Source: Lysinibacillus sp. B2A1 (GTDB taxonomy: Bacteria > Bacillota > Bacilli > Bacillales_A > Planococcaceae). From it: a stretch of DNA of 64,000 nt. The notes below the pieces were generated by a model, which was not told where the DNA came from, ran no database searches, and saw only the letters and a program-made list of their open reading frames with translations. Below, in pieces: positions 1 through 11,391 of this stretch (the stretch's first letter is position 1; each line of letters starts with the position of its first letter). The position numbers and the translations under genes are program-made. The DNA is taken from NCBI GenBank assembly GCA_002973635.1, contig CP027224.1, positions 940,501-1,004,500 on the forward strand. The letters are read 5' to 3'.

Positions 1-312
1 ATTAGCCCACTGTTTGTGTTACTTTGTTTTCCATTTACACCTTCTGTAATTGTCAACATAGTAGCCGGGCTCTCCCATATTCATAAAAAATTTTATTTAG
101 TGGTGTTGTTAGCGGGTAAGTTTGTCATGATTTTAGGAATGAGCGTGCTTGGCTATGATTTAAAATCGTTACTGACAAGCCCTGTAAGACTAATTATTGC
201 AGCAATTGCCATTGTCTTACTTTGGTGGATCGGCAAGCTTATAGAGAAGCGATTAAACGCACGTGTGGAGAGAGATCTAAAGCAAGCGCGAAAATTGACG
301 AAACATCATTAA
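1..312 (+). CDS. TVP38/TMEM64 (SNARE-associated) membrane protein, C-terminal part
   Basis: The reading frame is open to the first base of the window, so the start lies upstream and only about 103 C-terminal residues are seen. They show the hydrophobic segments and the FPFTPS-like motif typical of the TVP38/TMEM64 (DedA-related) family, followed by a basic tail. In B. subtilis the family member yhjE lies close upstream of addB, which fits this position. The family is thought to act in membrane or lipid homeostasis; the substrate is not known. The family call comes from the protein character and context and is moderately sure. Confidence 0.6.
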   Translation: MSPLFVLLCFPFTPSVIVNIVAGLSHIHKKFYLVVLLAGKFVMILGMSVLGYDLKSLLTSPVRLIIAAIAIVLLWWIGKLIEKRLNARVERDLKQARKLTKHH

Positions 313-339
313 GTATGGAAGTTGAATATACACATCTAG

Positions 340-376
340 CCCCTTGTATCATGTAAAATGAGAGAAGGGGTTTTTA
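340..376 (+). terminator. Rho-independent terminator after the TVP38-like gene
   Basis: CCCCTT and AAGGGG arms enclose a loop of about 19 bases and are followed by TTTTT. The loop is long, so this is a moderate call. Confidence 0.5.
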
Positions 377-402
377 ACTTGTTCTTAGGAAAGGAAGTCA
401 AT

Positions 403-1393
403 GCTCAGATAGAATGGAAAAGTGCTTTGGGACAACTGTGAGTGCTCGGGTTATGTAGAAAAGTGCTCCGATTTCAGTGAGAAGAGCTTGGGTTGAAGAG
501 GAAACTGCTCTGCCCCAAGTGAGAAGAGCACGGGTTGAAGAGGAAGCTTCTCTGCTCCAAGTGAGAAGAGCTCGGGTTGAGGGGAAAACTGCTCCGCTCC
601 AAGAGGAAAGTGCTCAGGTTGTGTAGAAAAGTGATCCGATTCCAGTGAGAAGAACTCGGGTTGTGTAGGAAACTGCTCTGCCCCAAGAGGAAAGTGCTCG
701 GGGTGAAAAGGAAGCTGCTCCATTTCAAATGGAAAGTGTTCAGGTGAAGAGAAAAGTGTTCCGCTCCAAGTGAGAAGAGCTCGGGTTGAAGAGGAAACTG
801 CCCCGCTCCAAGTGAGAAGCGCTCAGGTTGAAAAGAAAACTGCTTCATTTCAAATGGAAAGTGTTCGGGTGAAGAGAAAAGTGCTCCGCTCCAAGTAAGA
901 AGAGCTCGGGTTTAAGAGGAAACTGCTCCGCTCCAAGTGAGAAGCTCTCAGGTTGAAGAGAAAACTGCTTGCCCCAAGAGAAAACTGCTCGGGTTGTGTA
1001 GGAAAGTGCTCTGTCTCCTGTGAGAATTGCTCGGGTTGTGTAGGAAACTGCTCCACTCCAAGTGAGAAGTGCTCGGGTTGTGAAGAAAAGTGCTCCGCCC
1101 CAAGAGAAAACTGCTCGGGTTGTGTAGGAAAGTGCTCTGTCTCCTGTGAGAATTGCTCGGGTTGTGTAGGAAAGTGCTCCGCTCCGAGTGAGAAGAGCTC
1201 GGGTTGAAGAGAAAAGTGCTCCGCCCCAAGAGAAAACTGCTCGGGTTGTGAAGAAAAGTGCTCCGCTCCAAGTGAGAAGCGCTTGGGTTGAAAAGGAAAC
1301 TGCTTCGCTCCAAGAGGAAAGTGCTCGGGTTGAAGAGAAAAGTGCTCCGCCCCAAGTGGGAATCGCTAGGTAGAATAGAAAAGTGCCCAGGTT
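403..1393 (+). repeat. Tandem array 1 of 21-bp half-units (42-bp period), about 47 units
   Basis: This intergenic array alternates two 21-bp half-units. One begins GCTCGGGTTGAAGAG and ends in GAAACT or AAAGT; the other begins GCTCCGCTCCAAGTGAG and ends in AGAAG. The GCTC core returns every 21 bases with few exceptions. A long internal duplication is offset by exactly 126 bp (from about 972 and from about 1098), i.e. six half-units. Because 21 is a multiple of three, several frames on both strands stay open by chance; none has a ribosome-binding site or known protein similarity. The array sits between a terminator and addB and is richer in GC than the genes around it. Related arrays are at 14257-14693 and 61424-62108. 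Confidence 0.9.
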
Positions 1394-1461
1394 TAATTGA
1401 CATAAAACATTCAAAATACATGTTTATCAAAAAAATTATAGACATAGGAGGGGAACCGTAT

Positions 1462-4400
1462 ATGACATTGCGTATTGTTTCAGGGCGATCAGGAACTGGT
1501 AAATCAACATTTATCCATCAAGAAATTGTTGAACAATTAAAATCAGAGCCATTAGGTCATCCGATTTTTGTGATTGTACCTGACCAAATGTCTTATTCAA
1601 CAGAGTATGAGCTAACGAATAAACATGGCTTACAAGGCTTAATCCGTGCCCAGGTTATGACATTTAAACGATTAGCATGGCTTGTATTACAGGAAACTGG
1701 CGGTATTGCACGAAAAGAAGTAAATGGTTATGGCTATCGAATGCTTATTCGTAAACTATTAGAGGAACAAAAAGATGAATTTTCATTATTCCGCCAAGCT
1801 GCTGGAAAAAGAGGCTTTACGGAGGAAATTGAGACACTCTTACGCGAGTTTAGTCGTTATAGTGTCAATAGCTCAGTGCTAGCAGAAGTAACCTCATCTT
1901 TAAAGGCCATTGATGCTCCACATACATTACAAGCTAAAACCAATGACTTACAAGTAGTTTTACAAGCTTTGGAGGCTCGACTTGGGACGACATATGTCGA
2001 TAGTGAGGGCTATTATCCAATCTTAACTGAGCAATTGAAAGACTCTGAGACGATGAAGCAAGCAACTATTTATATAGATGGATTTACAGCTTTTACTGTT
2101 AGAGAGTTGGAATTAGTTAAAGAGCTATTAAAGGTGACCAAACAAGTTACAGTTGTGCTACCTTTTGATCATATTGATGAAGCTTATGATGAGCAGTCTT
2201 TATTTCATGAAGCTGCATTAACAAATCAACGCTTACACGATATTGCAAATGAAGAGGGCATTGAAGTAGATGCACCATTACATTTTTACTATACGTACCG
2301 TTTTCAATCTAAAGATTTACAGCATGTGGAAGAGGGATTTTCGAAAATGGTATCACAATCAAAAGAAACTTCTGGTGATGTTAAGGTACTTGAAGCATCC
2401 AATCGACGTGCTGAGATACATGCCATTGCCCGGGAAATAACAAAGCTGACAAAGGAGGATGAATATCGTTATCAAGATATTGTACTTCTTTATAGACAAC
2501 CAGATGTTTATGACCCGCTTATTTCAACAATTTTTCAGCAGTATGAAATTCCTACTTTTACAAATTCAAAAAAGACCATGCTCCATCACCCATTAATAGA
2601 GCTTAGTCGTTCTGTTTTAGAAGTAGTCACTTCGAATTGGAAGTATGAGCCTATTTTCCGTAGTGTCAAAACAGATTTATTTTTCCCATTACACGCTGAG
2701 CTAAATGTTTGGCGTGAGCGTGCAGATCGTTTAGAGAATTATTGCTTAGCACAGGGTATTTATGGTGAGCGGTGGTTTGAGGAATCTCGATGGTTTTTCA
2801 AAAAATATCGAGGCCTTGAATTCCATTCTAAGGTACAAACAGATGAGGAACGTGCTATGCAAGCGGAAATCGAGGCTATTCGAGATGAAATTCGACAACC
2901 ACTAAAAGTGTTACAAGACAAGCTAGAAGTAGCGAAAACAGGTAGAGATGTAGCGACTGCATTATTTGAAATGATTGAGGATTTAAAGGTCTATGATAAG
3001 CTGCAGACTTTGAAAGATCGTGAACTGGATCGAGGAGATGCCTTATCAGCTAGTGAGCATGACCAAGCATGGAAAGAATGGATCGCTGTACTCGATCAGT
3101 TTGTGTATATGTTTGGAGAACAACAAATGACTGTAGAGGAAGCAGCAAAAATACTAGATGAGGGCTTTGATACATTAGAATTTTCCCGCATTCCACCTAC
3201 CTTAGATGAAGTAATGGTAGCGACGGTTGATTTGGCTCGTTTATCAAATATAAAAGTTGCTTTCGTTTTAGGCATCAATGATGGGGTCTATCCAACACGT
3301 ATGGAGTATGAGGGATTATTGTCAGATGTTGAACGTGAATGGTTTAACCAAATCGGATATGAGCTTGCACCGACATCTAAAAATCGTTTACTCCAAGAAA
3401 ATTTCTTAATATATAGAGCTTTAACGACGCCTTCTGATAAATTGTATATGTCGTATCCTACAGCTGATGAAGAAGGGAAGGCGTTACTATCTTCACTTTA
3501 TATAAAGAAAATAATTGGCAATGAAAATACGCCAGGTTTATTAAGTGGAGTAGCTGTTGAGCGGGTTGTGATGGATCCAATTGAATTACTAGAAAATAAT
3601 CCACTACCGTATTTACGTCATCCGCGCACAGCTTTAGCCCATCTTATGATGCAGCTACGCCAAGCTGAACATAGTCGTGAGCTTACGCCAGAATGGCTAG
3701 CGTTACAAAAATTTTATGAGCAGGATCCTTATTGGGCACTGATTTTTGAACGTGTCCTCCAACCTATTACACATAAAAATGAAGCACAACCCCTTGAAAC
3801 ATATATTACACAGGAGTTATATGGTCAAAAACTGACATCCAGCGTTTCTCGAATTGAAAAATATTTTAGATGTCCGTTTTCGCATTTTACAACATATGGG
3901 CTGCGTTTAGAGGAACGTGCAGAGTATAGATTAGAAACCTTTGCAATGGGTGATTTATTCCATGAAGCACTGAAATGGATTACAGAAGAAACGCATCGTC
4001 AACAGCTGTCATGGGTACGTTTAACGAAACAGCAGATTAAACAATTGGCACGACAAGCTGTGGAGCAAATTGTGCCAGTCTTTTCCCATCAAATCTTACT
4101 ATCCAGTGCACGCTATCGTTATATTCAACGTAAGCTTATCCGTATTGTTGAACGAACAATGACAGCATTGACCCAGCATGCCAATGTTTCTCACTTTAAG
4201 CCAATTGCTATTGAGGCATCGTTTGGACCAGGTCAACATGAACAGCTCCCGCCTCTTGAAATCGATTTAACTGGCGGAAAGAAAATGTTTATGCGTGGTC
4301 GTATTGATCGGGTGGATAGCGCATCTATAGATGATCGCTCATATTTACGTATCGTCGATTATAAATCCTCAGCTCGTGATTTAGATTTAAATGAAGTCTA

Positions 4401-4971
4401 CTATGGACTTTCTTTACAGGTCCTTACTTATTTAGATGTAGCAATGGAAAATAGCTCTTATTGGCTACCAGGAGAAACAGAGCCGGCAGGGGTACTGTAT
4501 GTACATGTTCATAACCCAATGCTAAAGCTTGACAAGGATTTAAGTGATAGTGAGATTGAAGAAGATCGTTTAAAGCAATATAAAATGAAGGGACTGCTAT
4601 CAGAGAATGCAGAAGCCATTTTATCGATGGATGAGCAGTTGGAAGAATCAAGCGGCCATTCGAAAATTATTCCTGTGTATATGAAAAAGGATGGGACACC
4701 GTCAGAATCTCAGTCACGGATAGTACCTGTTAACGATATGAAAAATTTGCAGCATTTTGTGCGCCGAAAGCATCAAGAGGCTGGCAATGGTATTTTATCT
4801 GGAGATACGTCTATTAGTCCGTATAAATTAAAGTCAAAAACAGCCTGTGATTATTGTCAGTTTTCTGCTGTTTGTCAGTTTGATCCCTCTGATGGCAAGC
4901 AAAGCTATCGACAATTAATGCAAGCAAAGCCAAACGAGATTGTTGAAAAAATACGGAAGGAGATGAAGTAA
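1462..4971 (+). CDS. addB: ATP-dependent helicase/deoxyribonuclease subunit B (AddB)
   Basis: AddB is the partner subunit of the AddAB helicase-nuclease, which resects double-strand breaks and loads recombinase at Chi. The 1169-residue product starts at ATG 1462, seven bases after AGGAGGGG; an open frame upstream is only the repeat array. It carries a Walker A motif GRSGTGKS near residue 7. The C-terminal nuclease domain shows GRIDRVD, VDYKSS and GLSLQVLTY. The iron-sulfur cysteines are present: C804, then C1129, C1132 and C1138, with the B. subtilis spacing. One base separates its stop from addA. A TTGACA -35 box is visible at 1397-1402 without a convincing -10. Confidence 0.95.
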   Translation: MTLRIVSGRSGTGKSTFIHQEIVEQLKSEPLGHPIFVIVPDQMSYSTEYELTNKHGLQGLIRAQVMTFKRLAWLVLQETGGIARKEVNGYGYRMLIRKLLEEQKDEFSLFRQAAGKRGFTEEIETLLREFSRYSVNSSVLAEVTSSLKAIDAPHTLQAKTNDLQVVLQALEARLGTTYVDSEGYYPILTEQLKDSETMKQATIYIDGFTAFTVRELELVKELLKVTKQVTVVLPFDHIDEAYDEQSLFHEAALTNQRLHDIANEEGIEVDAPLHFYYTYRFQSKDLQHVEEGFSKMVSQSKETSGDVKVLEASNRRAEIHAIAREITKLTKEDEYRYQDIVLLYRQPDVYDPLISTIFQQYEIPTFTNSKKTMLHHPLIELSRSVLEVVTSNWKYEPIFRSVKTDLFFPLHAELNVWRERADRLENYCLAQGIYGERWFEESRWFFKKYRGLEFHSKVQTDEERAMQAEIEAIRDEIRQPLKVLQDKLEVAKTGRDVATALFEMIEDLKVYDKLQTLKDRELDRGDALSASEHDQAWKEWIAVLDQFVYMFGEQQMTVEEAAKILDEGFDTLEFSRIPPTLDEVMVATVDLARLSNIKVAFVLGINDGVYPTRMEYEGLLSDVEREWFNQIGYELAPTSKNRLLQENFLIYRALTTPSDKLYMSYPTADEEGKALLSSLYIKKIIGNENTPGLLSGVAVERVVMDPIELLENNPLPYLRHPRTALAHLMMQLRQAEHSRELTPEWLALQKFYEQDPYWALIFERVLQPITHKNEAQPLETYITQELYGQKLTSSVSRIEKYFRCPFSHFTTYGLRLEERAEYRLETFAMGDLFHEALKWITEETHRQQLSWVRLTKQQIKQLARQAVEQIVPVFSHQILLSSARYRYIQRKLIRIVERTMTALTQHANVSHFKPIAIEASFGPGQHEQLPPLEIDLTGGKKMFMRGRIDRVDSASIDDRSYLRIVDYKSSARDLDLNEVYYGLSLQVLTYLDVAMENSSYWLPGETEPAGVLYVHVHNPMLKLDKDLSDSEIEEDRLKQYKMKGLLSENAEAILSMDEQLEESSGHSKIIPVYMKKDGTPSESQSRIVPVNDMKNLQHFVRRKHQEAGNGILSGDTSISPYKLKSKTACDYCQFSAVCQFDPSDGKQSYRQLMQAKPNEIVEKIRKEMK

Positions 4972-4972
4972 C

Positions 4973-7900
4973 TTGGTACAAGCAATACCTGAAAAACCAT
5001 CGAATGTTACATGGACTGATGACCAATGGAAGGCTATCTATGCATGTGGTCAGGATACACTTGTGTCTGCGGCTGCGGGTTCTGGGAAAACAGCTGTACT
5101 GATTAATCGTATGATTGAAAAGGTCATAGCCACAGAGAATCCGATTAACGTAGATGAGCTGCTAGTTGTAACCTTTACTAATGCTTCTGCAGCAGAGATG
5201 CGTCATCGAATGGCTGAGGCGCTTGAAAAAGCAATTGCAGAAAACCCTACTTCCAATCATTTAAGACGTCAACTAAGCCTAGTTAATAAAGCGCAGATTT
5301 CAACATTACATTCGTTCTGCTTAGCCATTGTAAAACAGTATGCCTATTTATTAGACATTGATCCAGGCTTTCGTATTGCTAATGAGGCAGAGGTTGCCTT
5401 GTTAAGAGATGATATTTTATCAGACATACTTGAAACTGCTTACGATTCTGAGGATGAGGAACAAGTTCAAGCAATCTTTCGTTTAGTTGATAGTTTTACG
5501 TCAGATCGTGATGATCAAGCCATTGAAACATTAATTAGCAAGCTTTATGATACATCTCGTGTTCATGCAGAGCCGAAAAAATGGTTGGACAGCCTTCCTA
5601 AAACATATGAGTTAGCGGAAGATGTGACCATTGATGATTTAGAGTTGTCGAAATATGTGAAATTAACAGTAAAGCATAGTCTTGAAGAAGCATTTGTGTT
5701 AATTTCGGAAATGCGAACAATAACGTTACAGCCAACAGGGCCAGCACCCTATGCTGAAACAGCAGAAATTGATTTTGCGATGATTCAGGAAGGAATTCGT
5801 ATTAGCCGTGAGGGAAAATGGGAGGAGCTCTTTGATTATTTTGCCACCATTAAATGGTCAACGTTAAAGCGAGTGTCCAAGGATGCTTTAGTAGATGTGG
5901 AGTTACAGGAGCTCGCAAAGAAAAAGCGAGAAACTGCTAAAAAAATTGTTAATAACATAAAAGAAACCTATTTTGTTAGATCGCCTGCTCGCTTGTTAGA
6001 GGAAATTCGTCTGATGGCTCCAACAATTGGCACATTAGTTGGACTGACAAATGTGTTTAGTGAACAGTTTCGTCTAGCAAAATTAGAACGAGGAATTATA
6101 GATTTCTCGGATTTAGAGCATTTTGCACTCCAAATTTTAACAGAGGAAATAAATGGAGATTTACAACCATCACCTGTTGCATTGGATTTAAAAAAGCGCT
6201 TTAAAGAAGTACTTGTGGATGAATATCAAGATAGTGCGACACGTTGCTAATTGAAAAGATTAGCCACTAGCATCATTTCGCTAGGAGAACTAAGAAATCA
6301 GATGAGTCGAATGATGAGGTAACGCTCTGAAAGGCTCGACCTAATCCTCCGAATAGCATTGTCGCGTGCAATCGTGATGATGTTATAAGCTCGGTGAAGT
6401 CAGTTGAACATCCTCCTAATCGAAAGAAGGAAAGCGGGATAGAGGTATTCTGTGGGATGGATAGACTGGGGTTCTATAAAAATACTCATGGTTAGAATGT
6501 AGGGAACAAAACTTCCTACTGACGAAATTCCGAATGTACGGCTCTAGAGGTATAGGTATTCGAAAGGGTACACCAACTTATTGTTGGGTTAGTGAGGTGG
6601 AGTAAAATTTGTCTTTATGAAACACCTTATAGTGTTACAGGCACTATCCAGCTAACAGGGTTAGAGGAATGACCTAAAAGTATTATATGTACAGATATGA
6701 TTTCTTGGAACGTGGTAAGCTGGCTACGTGGAGAGATTGCACTCGTTGAAGCGGTATGAGGGAAAGCGTCTATAGTATAACCTCATTTTAAGCACAGTGA
6801 AAGTGATGGCATAGTACCTGTGAAGCTGTGATAACAAGCAGTGGAGGGATAGCCATTAGTCAATTTATGAATAACTAAAACATTACTTTATACTATCAGG
6901 TTCTCGTATGACTAAAAGAAATGCAATCGCCAAAAGAAGTAATAAAGTGGTGAGAGTATTGACTGAAACAGCAAACAAGAAAGTTTTAAAACGACAGTCC
7001 TTACGAAACAATGAATATTACGACATGCAACAAACCTTAGATGACCTTTACAAAGCAAGTCAAATGAACAAACGCTTTAAAAATCTGTATGAATTGATTA
7101 TTAATAGAGAAAATATTTTACTGGCATATCGAAACATCAAGAAAAACAAGGGTTCTTTCACCAAAGGTATTAATGAATCTACAATCGTTACTATCGGAGA
7201 AAAAGACCCGATCGCCTTAATTGATTATGTCAGAAAAAGACTTGAAAACTTCATACCACACAAAATAAGAAGAAAAGAAATACCAAAAGCTAATGGAGGA
7301 ATTCGACCACTCGGTATCCCGACAATCGAAGACCGAATCATTCAACAATGTATCAAACAAATTCTAGAACCAATATGCGAAGCGAAATTCCATAATCACA
7401 GTTACGGTTTTCGACCGAACAGAGGAACTTTACATGCATATTCTTGAGCAGTAACATTAGCAAACATCAACAAACTGCACTATGTGGTTGATATTGACAT
7501 CAAAGGTTTCTTCGATAACGTCAATCATGGCAAACTTCTTAAACAAATGTGATCAATGGGTATCCAGGATAAAAAGGTTCTCTCAATCATAAGTAAACTA
7601 CTGAAAGCAGAAATTGTAGGAGTAGGAACACCTAATAAAGGGACTCCTCAAGGTGGTATTTTATCACCGCTACTATCTAATATTGTGCTAAACGAATTAG
7701 ATTGGTGGATAAGCAATCAGTGGGAAACGTTTGAAACACAGAAAAACTATGAGCGTAAAAGAATTATTGGTGGCAAGGTTAGACTTGATAGGTCAGTGAA
7801 ATATAGTACCTTAAAAAGAGCCACAAGCTTGAAAGAAATGTTCATTGTGCGATATGCAGATGATTTTAAAATCTTTTGTAGAGACCATAAAAGTGCCTTC

Positions 7901-10900
7901 AAGATTTTCCAAGGTGTGAAAAAATGGTTAAAAGAAAGATTAAATCTCGACATTAGTAAAGAAAAATCAAAGGTCATTAATTTAAGGAAAAACTTCTCGG
8001 AATTTCTAGGCTTTAAAATGAAAGTGGCTAGAAATAAAAAGAAGCATACCGTAAAATCATTCATGACAAATAAGGCGAAGAAAAACGCAATTAGCAAATT
8101 CAAAGAAAACATCAAACGAATTAAAAAGAAATCTAATGCTTCAGAAGTGTCCAAACTCAATGCAACAATTCTAGGACTTCATAACTTCTATCAGCAAGCA
8201 ACGATGGTAACGAAAGATTTTAGTGAAATTGCATTTTCAGTCAAACGAACCTTATATAACAGCTTGAAGAAAGTTTCATCGGATAAAGGTGAGCCAAGTA
8301 CGTACTACAAGAAACATTTCAAAGATTATCTTGGCAAGAAAAAGACATTCGTTTCAAAAGTAGCGATATTCCCTATCGATGGAATCAAACACAAAAATCC
8401 GACAAACTTTACGCAAGAAATCAATAATTATACAGTTGAAGGTAGAAGTCTGATTCATAAAAAGCAAAAATCAGTATCAGAAGAAGTTGTGAAGTATCTC
8501 ATGAAAAATCCTGTAATCAATCGTAGTATTGAATACAACGACAATCGTATTTCTAAATACATTGCTCAAAAAGGGGTTTGCTATATCACAGGAGAAGCAC
8601 TCATTCTGAAAAATATGGAATTACATCACATCGTTCCGAAGGCAAAAGGTAGTAACGATAAGTATGACAACTTAGTTTTTATAACGAAAGAAGCCCATAA
8701 ACTGATTCATGCCACAACAGAAGACATCATAAATAAATACCTTCAAATGTTAGAGTTAACAAAACAAAGTTTGGACAAAGTAAATAAACTTCGTGTTAAA
8801 GCTGGAAATAAAGTATTAGTGTAAAGATTCATAATTGATGGAACGCCGTATGAGGGGAAACCCTCACGTACGGTGTGAATGGGGGGAAAAGCAGGAGATT
8901 ACTTCAAATGCTTACCTATCCATATCAAATATGCTGCAAGAAACAATTTTACAGCTTGTGAAAACAGGTGAAGAACTAGATGGAAATCTCTTTATGGTAG
9001 GAGATGTTAAGCAAAGTATCTATCGCTTCCGTTTAGCTGAGCCCAAGCTCTTTATGCGCAAATATGGGGAATTTATGGAGACACCTGATACGACCGGTAT
9101 GCGCATTGATTTAAATGCAAACTTCCGAAGTCGGAAAGAGGTATTAAACGCTACAAACTATATTTTTGCACAGATTATGGGTGAGCGTGTTGGGGAAATT
9201 TTGTATGATGAAAAGGCCTCATTAAAACCAGCGGCACCTTATGATGATAGAGAGATGCCTGTAGAGCTTGTTATTATGCATCCCCCTTTGGAAGAGGAGC
9301 TGGAAGAGGAGTCAGAGAATAGTACAACGGAAGAAGCCTCAGAGCTAGAAGAATTAAAAAATTCACAGTATGAGGCTCGATTTATTATTGATCGTATTCG
9401 TCAGATGAAGGAGGATGGAACGACTGTTTTCGATACCAAAACAAAGACTGAACGTCCGTTAAAATATAGTGATATTGTGATTTTAATGCGCTCTATGACT
9501 TGGTCAACTGATTTGGTGGAGGAATTTAAACTTGCTGGAATTCCACTCTATGCAGAGTCCTCTAAAGGTTATTTTGATGCGTTAGAGGTTATGATTATGC
9601 TGAATGTACTGAAGGTCGTCGATAATCCCTATCAGGATATTCCATTAGCCTCTGTACTCCGTGCTCCTTTTGTTGGCTTAACCGAAAATGAGCTGGCGAA
9701 AATTCGATTAGCGGATACAAAGGCTCCATTTTATGATGCATTAAGGCAATTTATTCGTAGTGAAGGGCATGGTGTACAATCTGTCACATTTGAGAAGCTT
9801 CAACGTTTTATGCTGGCATTTGAAAACTGGCGAGATTTAGCACGACGTGGCTCACTATCTGATTTAATTTGGAAGATTTACTTAGATACGCATTATTATG
9901 AGATGGTTGGTGCTATGCCGAATGGCAAACAACGTCAGGCTAATCTACGAATTTTACATGATCGTGCTTTAATGTATGAGAAAACTGCTTTTAGAGGGCT
10001 ATTTCGTTTTTTACGCTTTATTGATCGCATGCGTACACGTGGCGATGACTTAGGAACAGCCAAATCGATTGGAGAAAAAGATGATGTTGTGCGTCTCGTT
10101 ACGATTCACTCTTCAAAGGGATTAGAGTATCCAGTAGTGTTCGTTGCTGGGATGGGCAGACCATTTAATAAAATGGATTTCCATCTTCCTTATTTATTCG
10201 ATCAAGATTTTGGTCTTGCTGTAAAAGCAATTGATCCAGACAATCGTATTATGTATACATCCTTACCATTTTTAGCGTTGAAGGAGAAAAAGGAGCTTGA
10301 AATGCGTGCGGAGGAAATGCGCGTATTATACGTAGCGATGACACGTGCAAAGGAGCGGTTAATCTTAATAGGCTCAGTTAAAAATTGGAGTAAAACATGT
10401 GACAATTGGCAGGATGCACAAAGTCTATCCTTGGATGCCCCATTGCAGGAGTATTTACGAGCAAGGGCAAATAGTTACTTTGATTGGGTAGGCCCTGCTG
10501 TTGCAAGACATGCTGATTTTGCATCCATTGCTACAACATCGTATCAATCATTTGATGATGTCTCTCATTGGTGGATACGTCCGATTAAAACTAGTCATTA
10601 TATGTACGATATACATGCGATAGAAAATGAGGGGCAACAATTATTTGAAACGCCAGAAGATGAAGCCATGCTGACAACAATTACGACACGCTTTCAAGCA
10701 CAGTATCCTTTTCAAAAATCCACACGGAAGCGTTCGAAAACATCTGTCAGTGAAATAAAACGTTTGGAAAATTTACAACGGCAAGATGAGCCTGAATATT
10801 ATTTTACTTTACCTTCTAAGCAGCAATCGACATCTGTTGCACCAAGACCGTCCTTTTTACAGCACCAACAGCTCACAGGTGCAGAAATAGGAACAGCCAT

Positions 10901-11384
10901 TCATACGGTTATGCAGCACATACCTCAAAATGGTTTTCTGAATATCCATGAGGTACAGGAGTTTGTTGCTGATTTAGTAACAAGACAGCTGCTGACGGAG
11001 CCTGAGGGTCAAGTGGTTTCGGCAGAAAAAATATTTAATTTCTTTACAACTGAGATTGGACAGCGCTTTAAAAAAGCACGACAACTCAGAAGAGAAATGC
11101 CGTTTACCATTAGTAGAGTAGATGAAGATGGTGATGCCCAAATTGTACAAGGTATAATTGATTGCTTATTTGAGGATGAAGACGGTAATTGGGTGTTACT
11201 AGATTATAAGACAGACCGTATTCAATCACATTTTGCAAAGGAGCCCGCGTTATCAAAGGAATTATTAGGACGATATGGTGTTCAGCTTAAAGTTTATAGT
11301 GAAGCGATTGAATCCATTCTTCAGATCCAAATCAGTGATAAAGTATTATACTTATTTGATATTGAACGATCCATACATGCATAA
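4973..11384 (+). CDS. addA: ATP-dependent helicase/nuclease subunit A (AddA), interrupted by a group II intron
   Basis: AddA is the UvrD-type helicase and nuclease subunit of AddAB. The start is TTG 4973 behind AAGGAGATG, one base after addB. Exon 1 is 4973-6233 and exon 2 is 8926-11384. Joining GATA at 6230-6233 to CAAATATG at 8926 gives ...DEYQDTNMLQETIL, the expected helicase motif II, and a product of 1239 residues (B. subtilis AddA is about 1232). Exon 1 has Walker A AAAGSGKT near residue 37. Exon 2 has the later helicase motifs (MVGDVKQSIYRFR, VTIHSSKGLEYPVVF) and the nuclease motif LLDYKTDR with GRYGVQLKVYSEA. Without splicing, translation stops at 6250 soon after DEYQD, so active AddA depends on intron removal. 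Confidence 0.93.
6908..8824 (+). pseudogene. Intron-encoded reverse transcriptase/maturase/HNH endonuclease with two in-frame TGA codons
   Basis: One continuous frame runs from ATG 6908 to TAA 8824 (638 codons) but is broken by TGA at 7445-7447 and TGA at 7550-7552. The frame does not change across them, so these are substitutions, not indels. Sequence between and after the stops is well conserved: VVDIDIKGFFDNVNH, GTPQGGILSPLLSN and the RT active site YADD near 7850. A maturase-type thumb (SEFLGFKMKV) and a C-terminal HNH domain (CYITGE, LHHIVPKAKG, DNLV) follow. The second TGA falls where related maturases, as I recall them, carry Trp (KQMxSMGIQDKK). Either the gene is a recent pseudogene, the intron relying on a maturase in trans, or the stops are read through. 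Confidence 0.88.
8841..8925 (+). other. Group II intron domains V and VI
   Basis: A stem CGCCGTATGAGGG with a GAAA loop, closed by CCCTCACGTACGGTG, matches the domain V fold with a CGC triad near its base and a small bulge on the 3' side. The following 45 bases end in TTACCTATCCATAT and provide the domain VI branch region. These are the catalytic core for splicing and look intact although the maturase is broken. Confidence 0.8.
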
Positions 11385-11391
11385 ACAAGTC

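Larger units (their letters stand above)
6234..8925 (+). mobile_element. Group II intron inserted in addA
   Basis: The 5' end is GTGCGAC (group II consensus GUGYG) at 6234 and the 3' end is ...CCATAT at 8925, giving the usual AY end. Both were fixed by the requirement that the flanking addA exons rejoin in frame. Bases 6234-6907 hold no gene and should form RNA domains I-III. The reverse transcriptase/maturase frame (6908-8824) occupies domain IV. A domain V hairpin is at 8841-8879 and a domain VI-like end with TTACCTATC follows. I did not resolve the exon-binding sites. The maturase has two in-frame stops, so mobility in cis is doubtful. Confidence 0.93.

Noticed and set aside
403..1393. CRISPR array
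   Set aside because: No constant repeat separated by unique spacers; all parts of the unit recur, and no cas genes are in the window.
403..1393. Chi-type recombination hot spot next to addAB
   Set aside because: The B. subtilis Chi word AGCGG does not recur in the array.
451..1445. Long open frames on both strands across array 1
   Set aside because: The 21-bp unit is a multiple of three, so stop-free frames repeat automatically. No ribosome-binding sites; products are simple repeats that differ frame by frame.
6234..6907. Coding sequence upstream of the maturase frame inside the intron
   Set aside because: Stops occur in all frames; the region is explained by intron RNA domains I-III.
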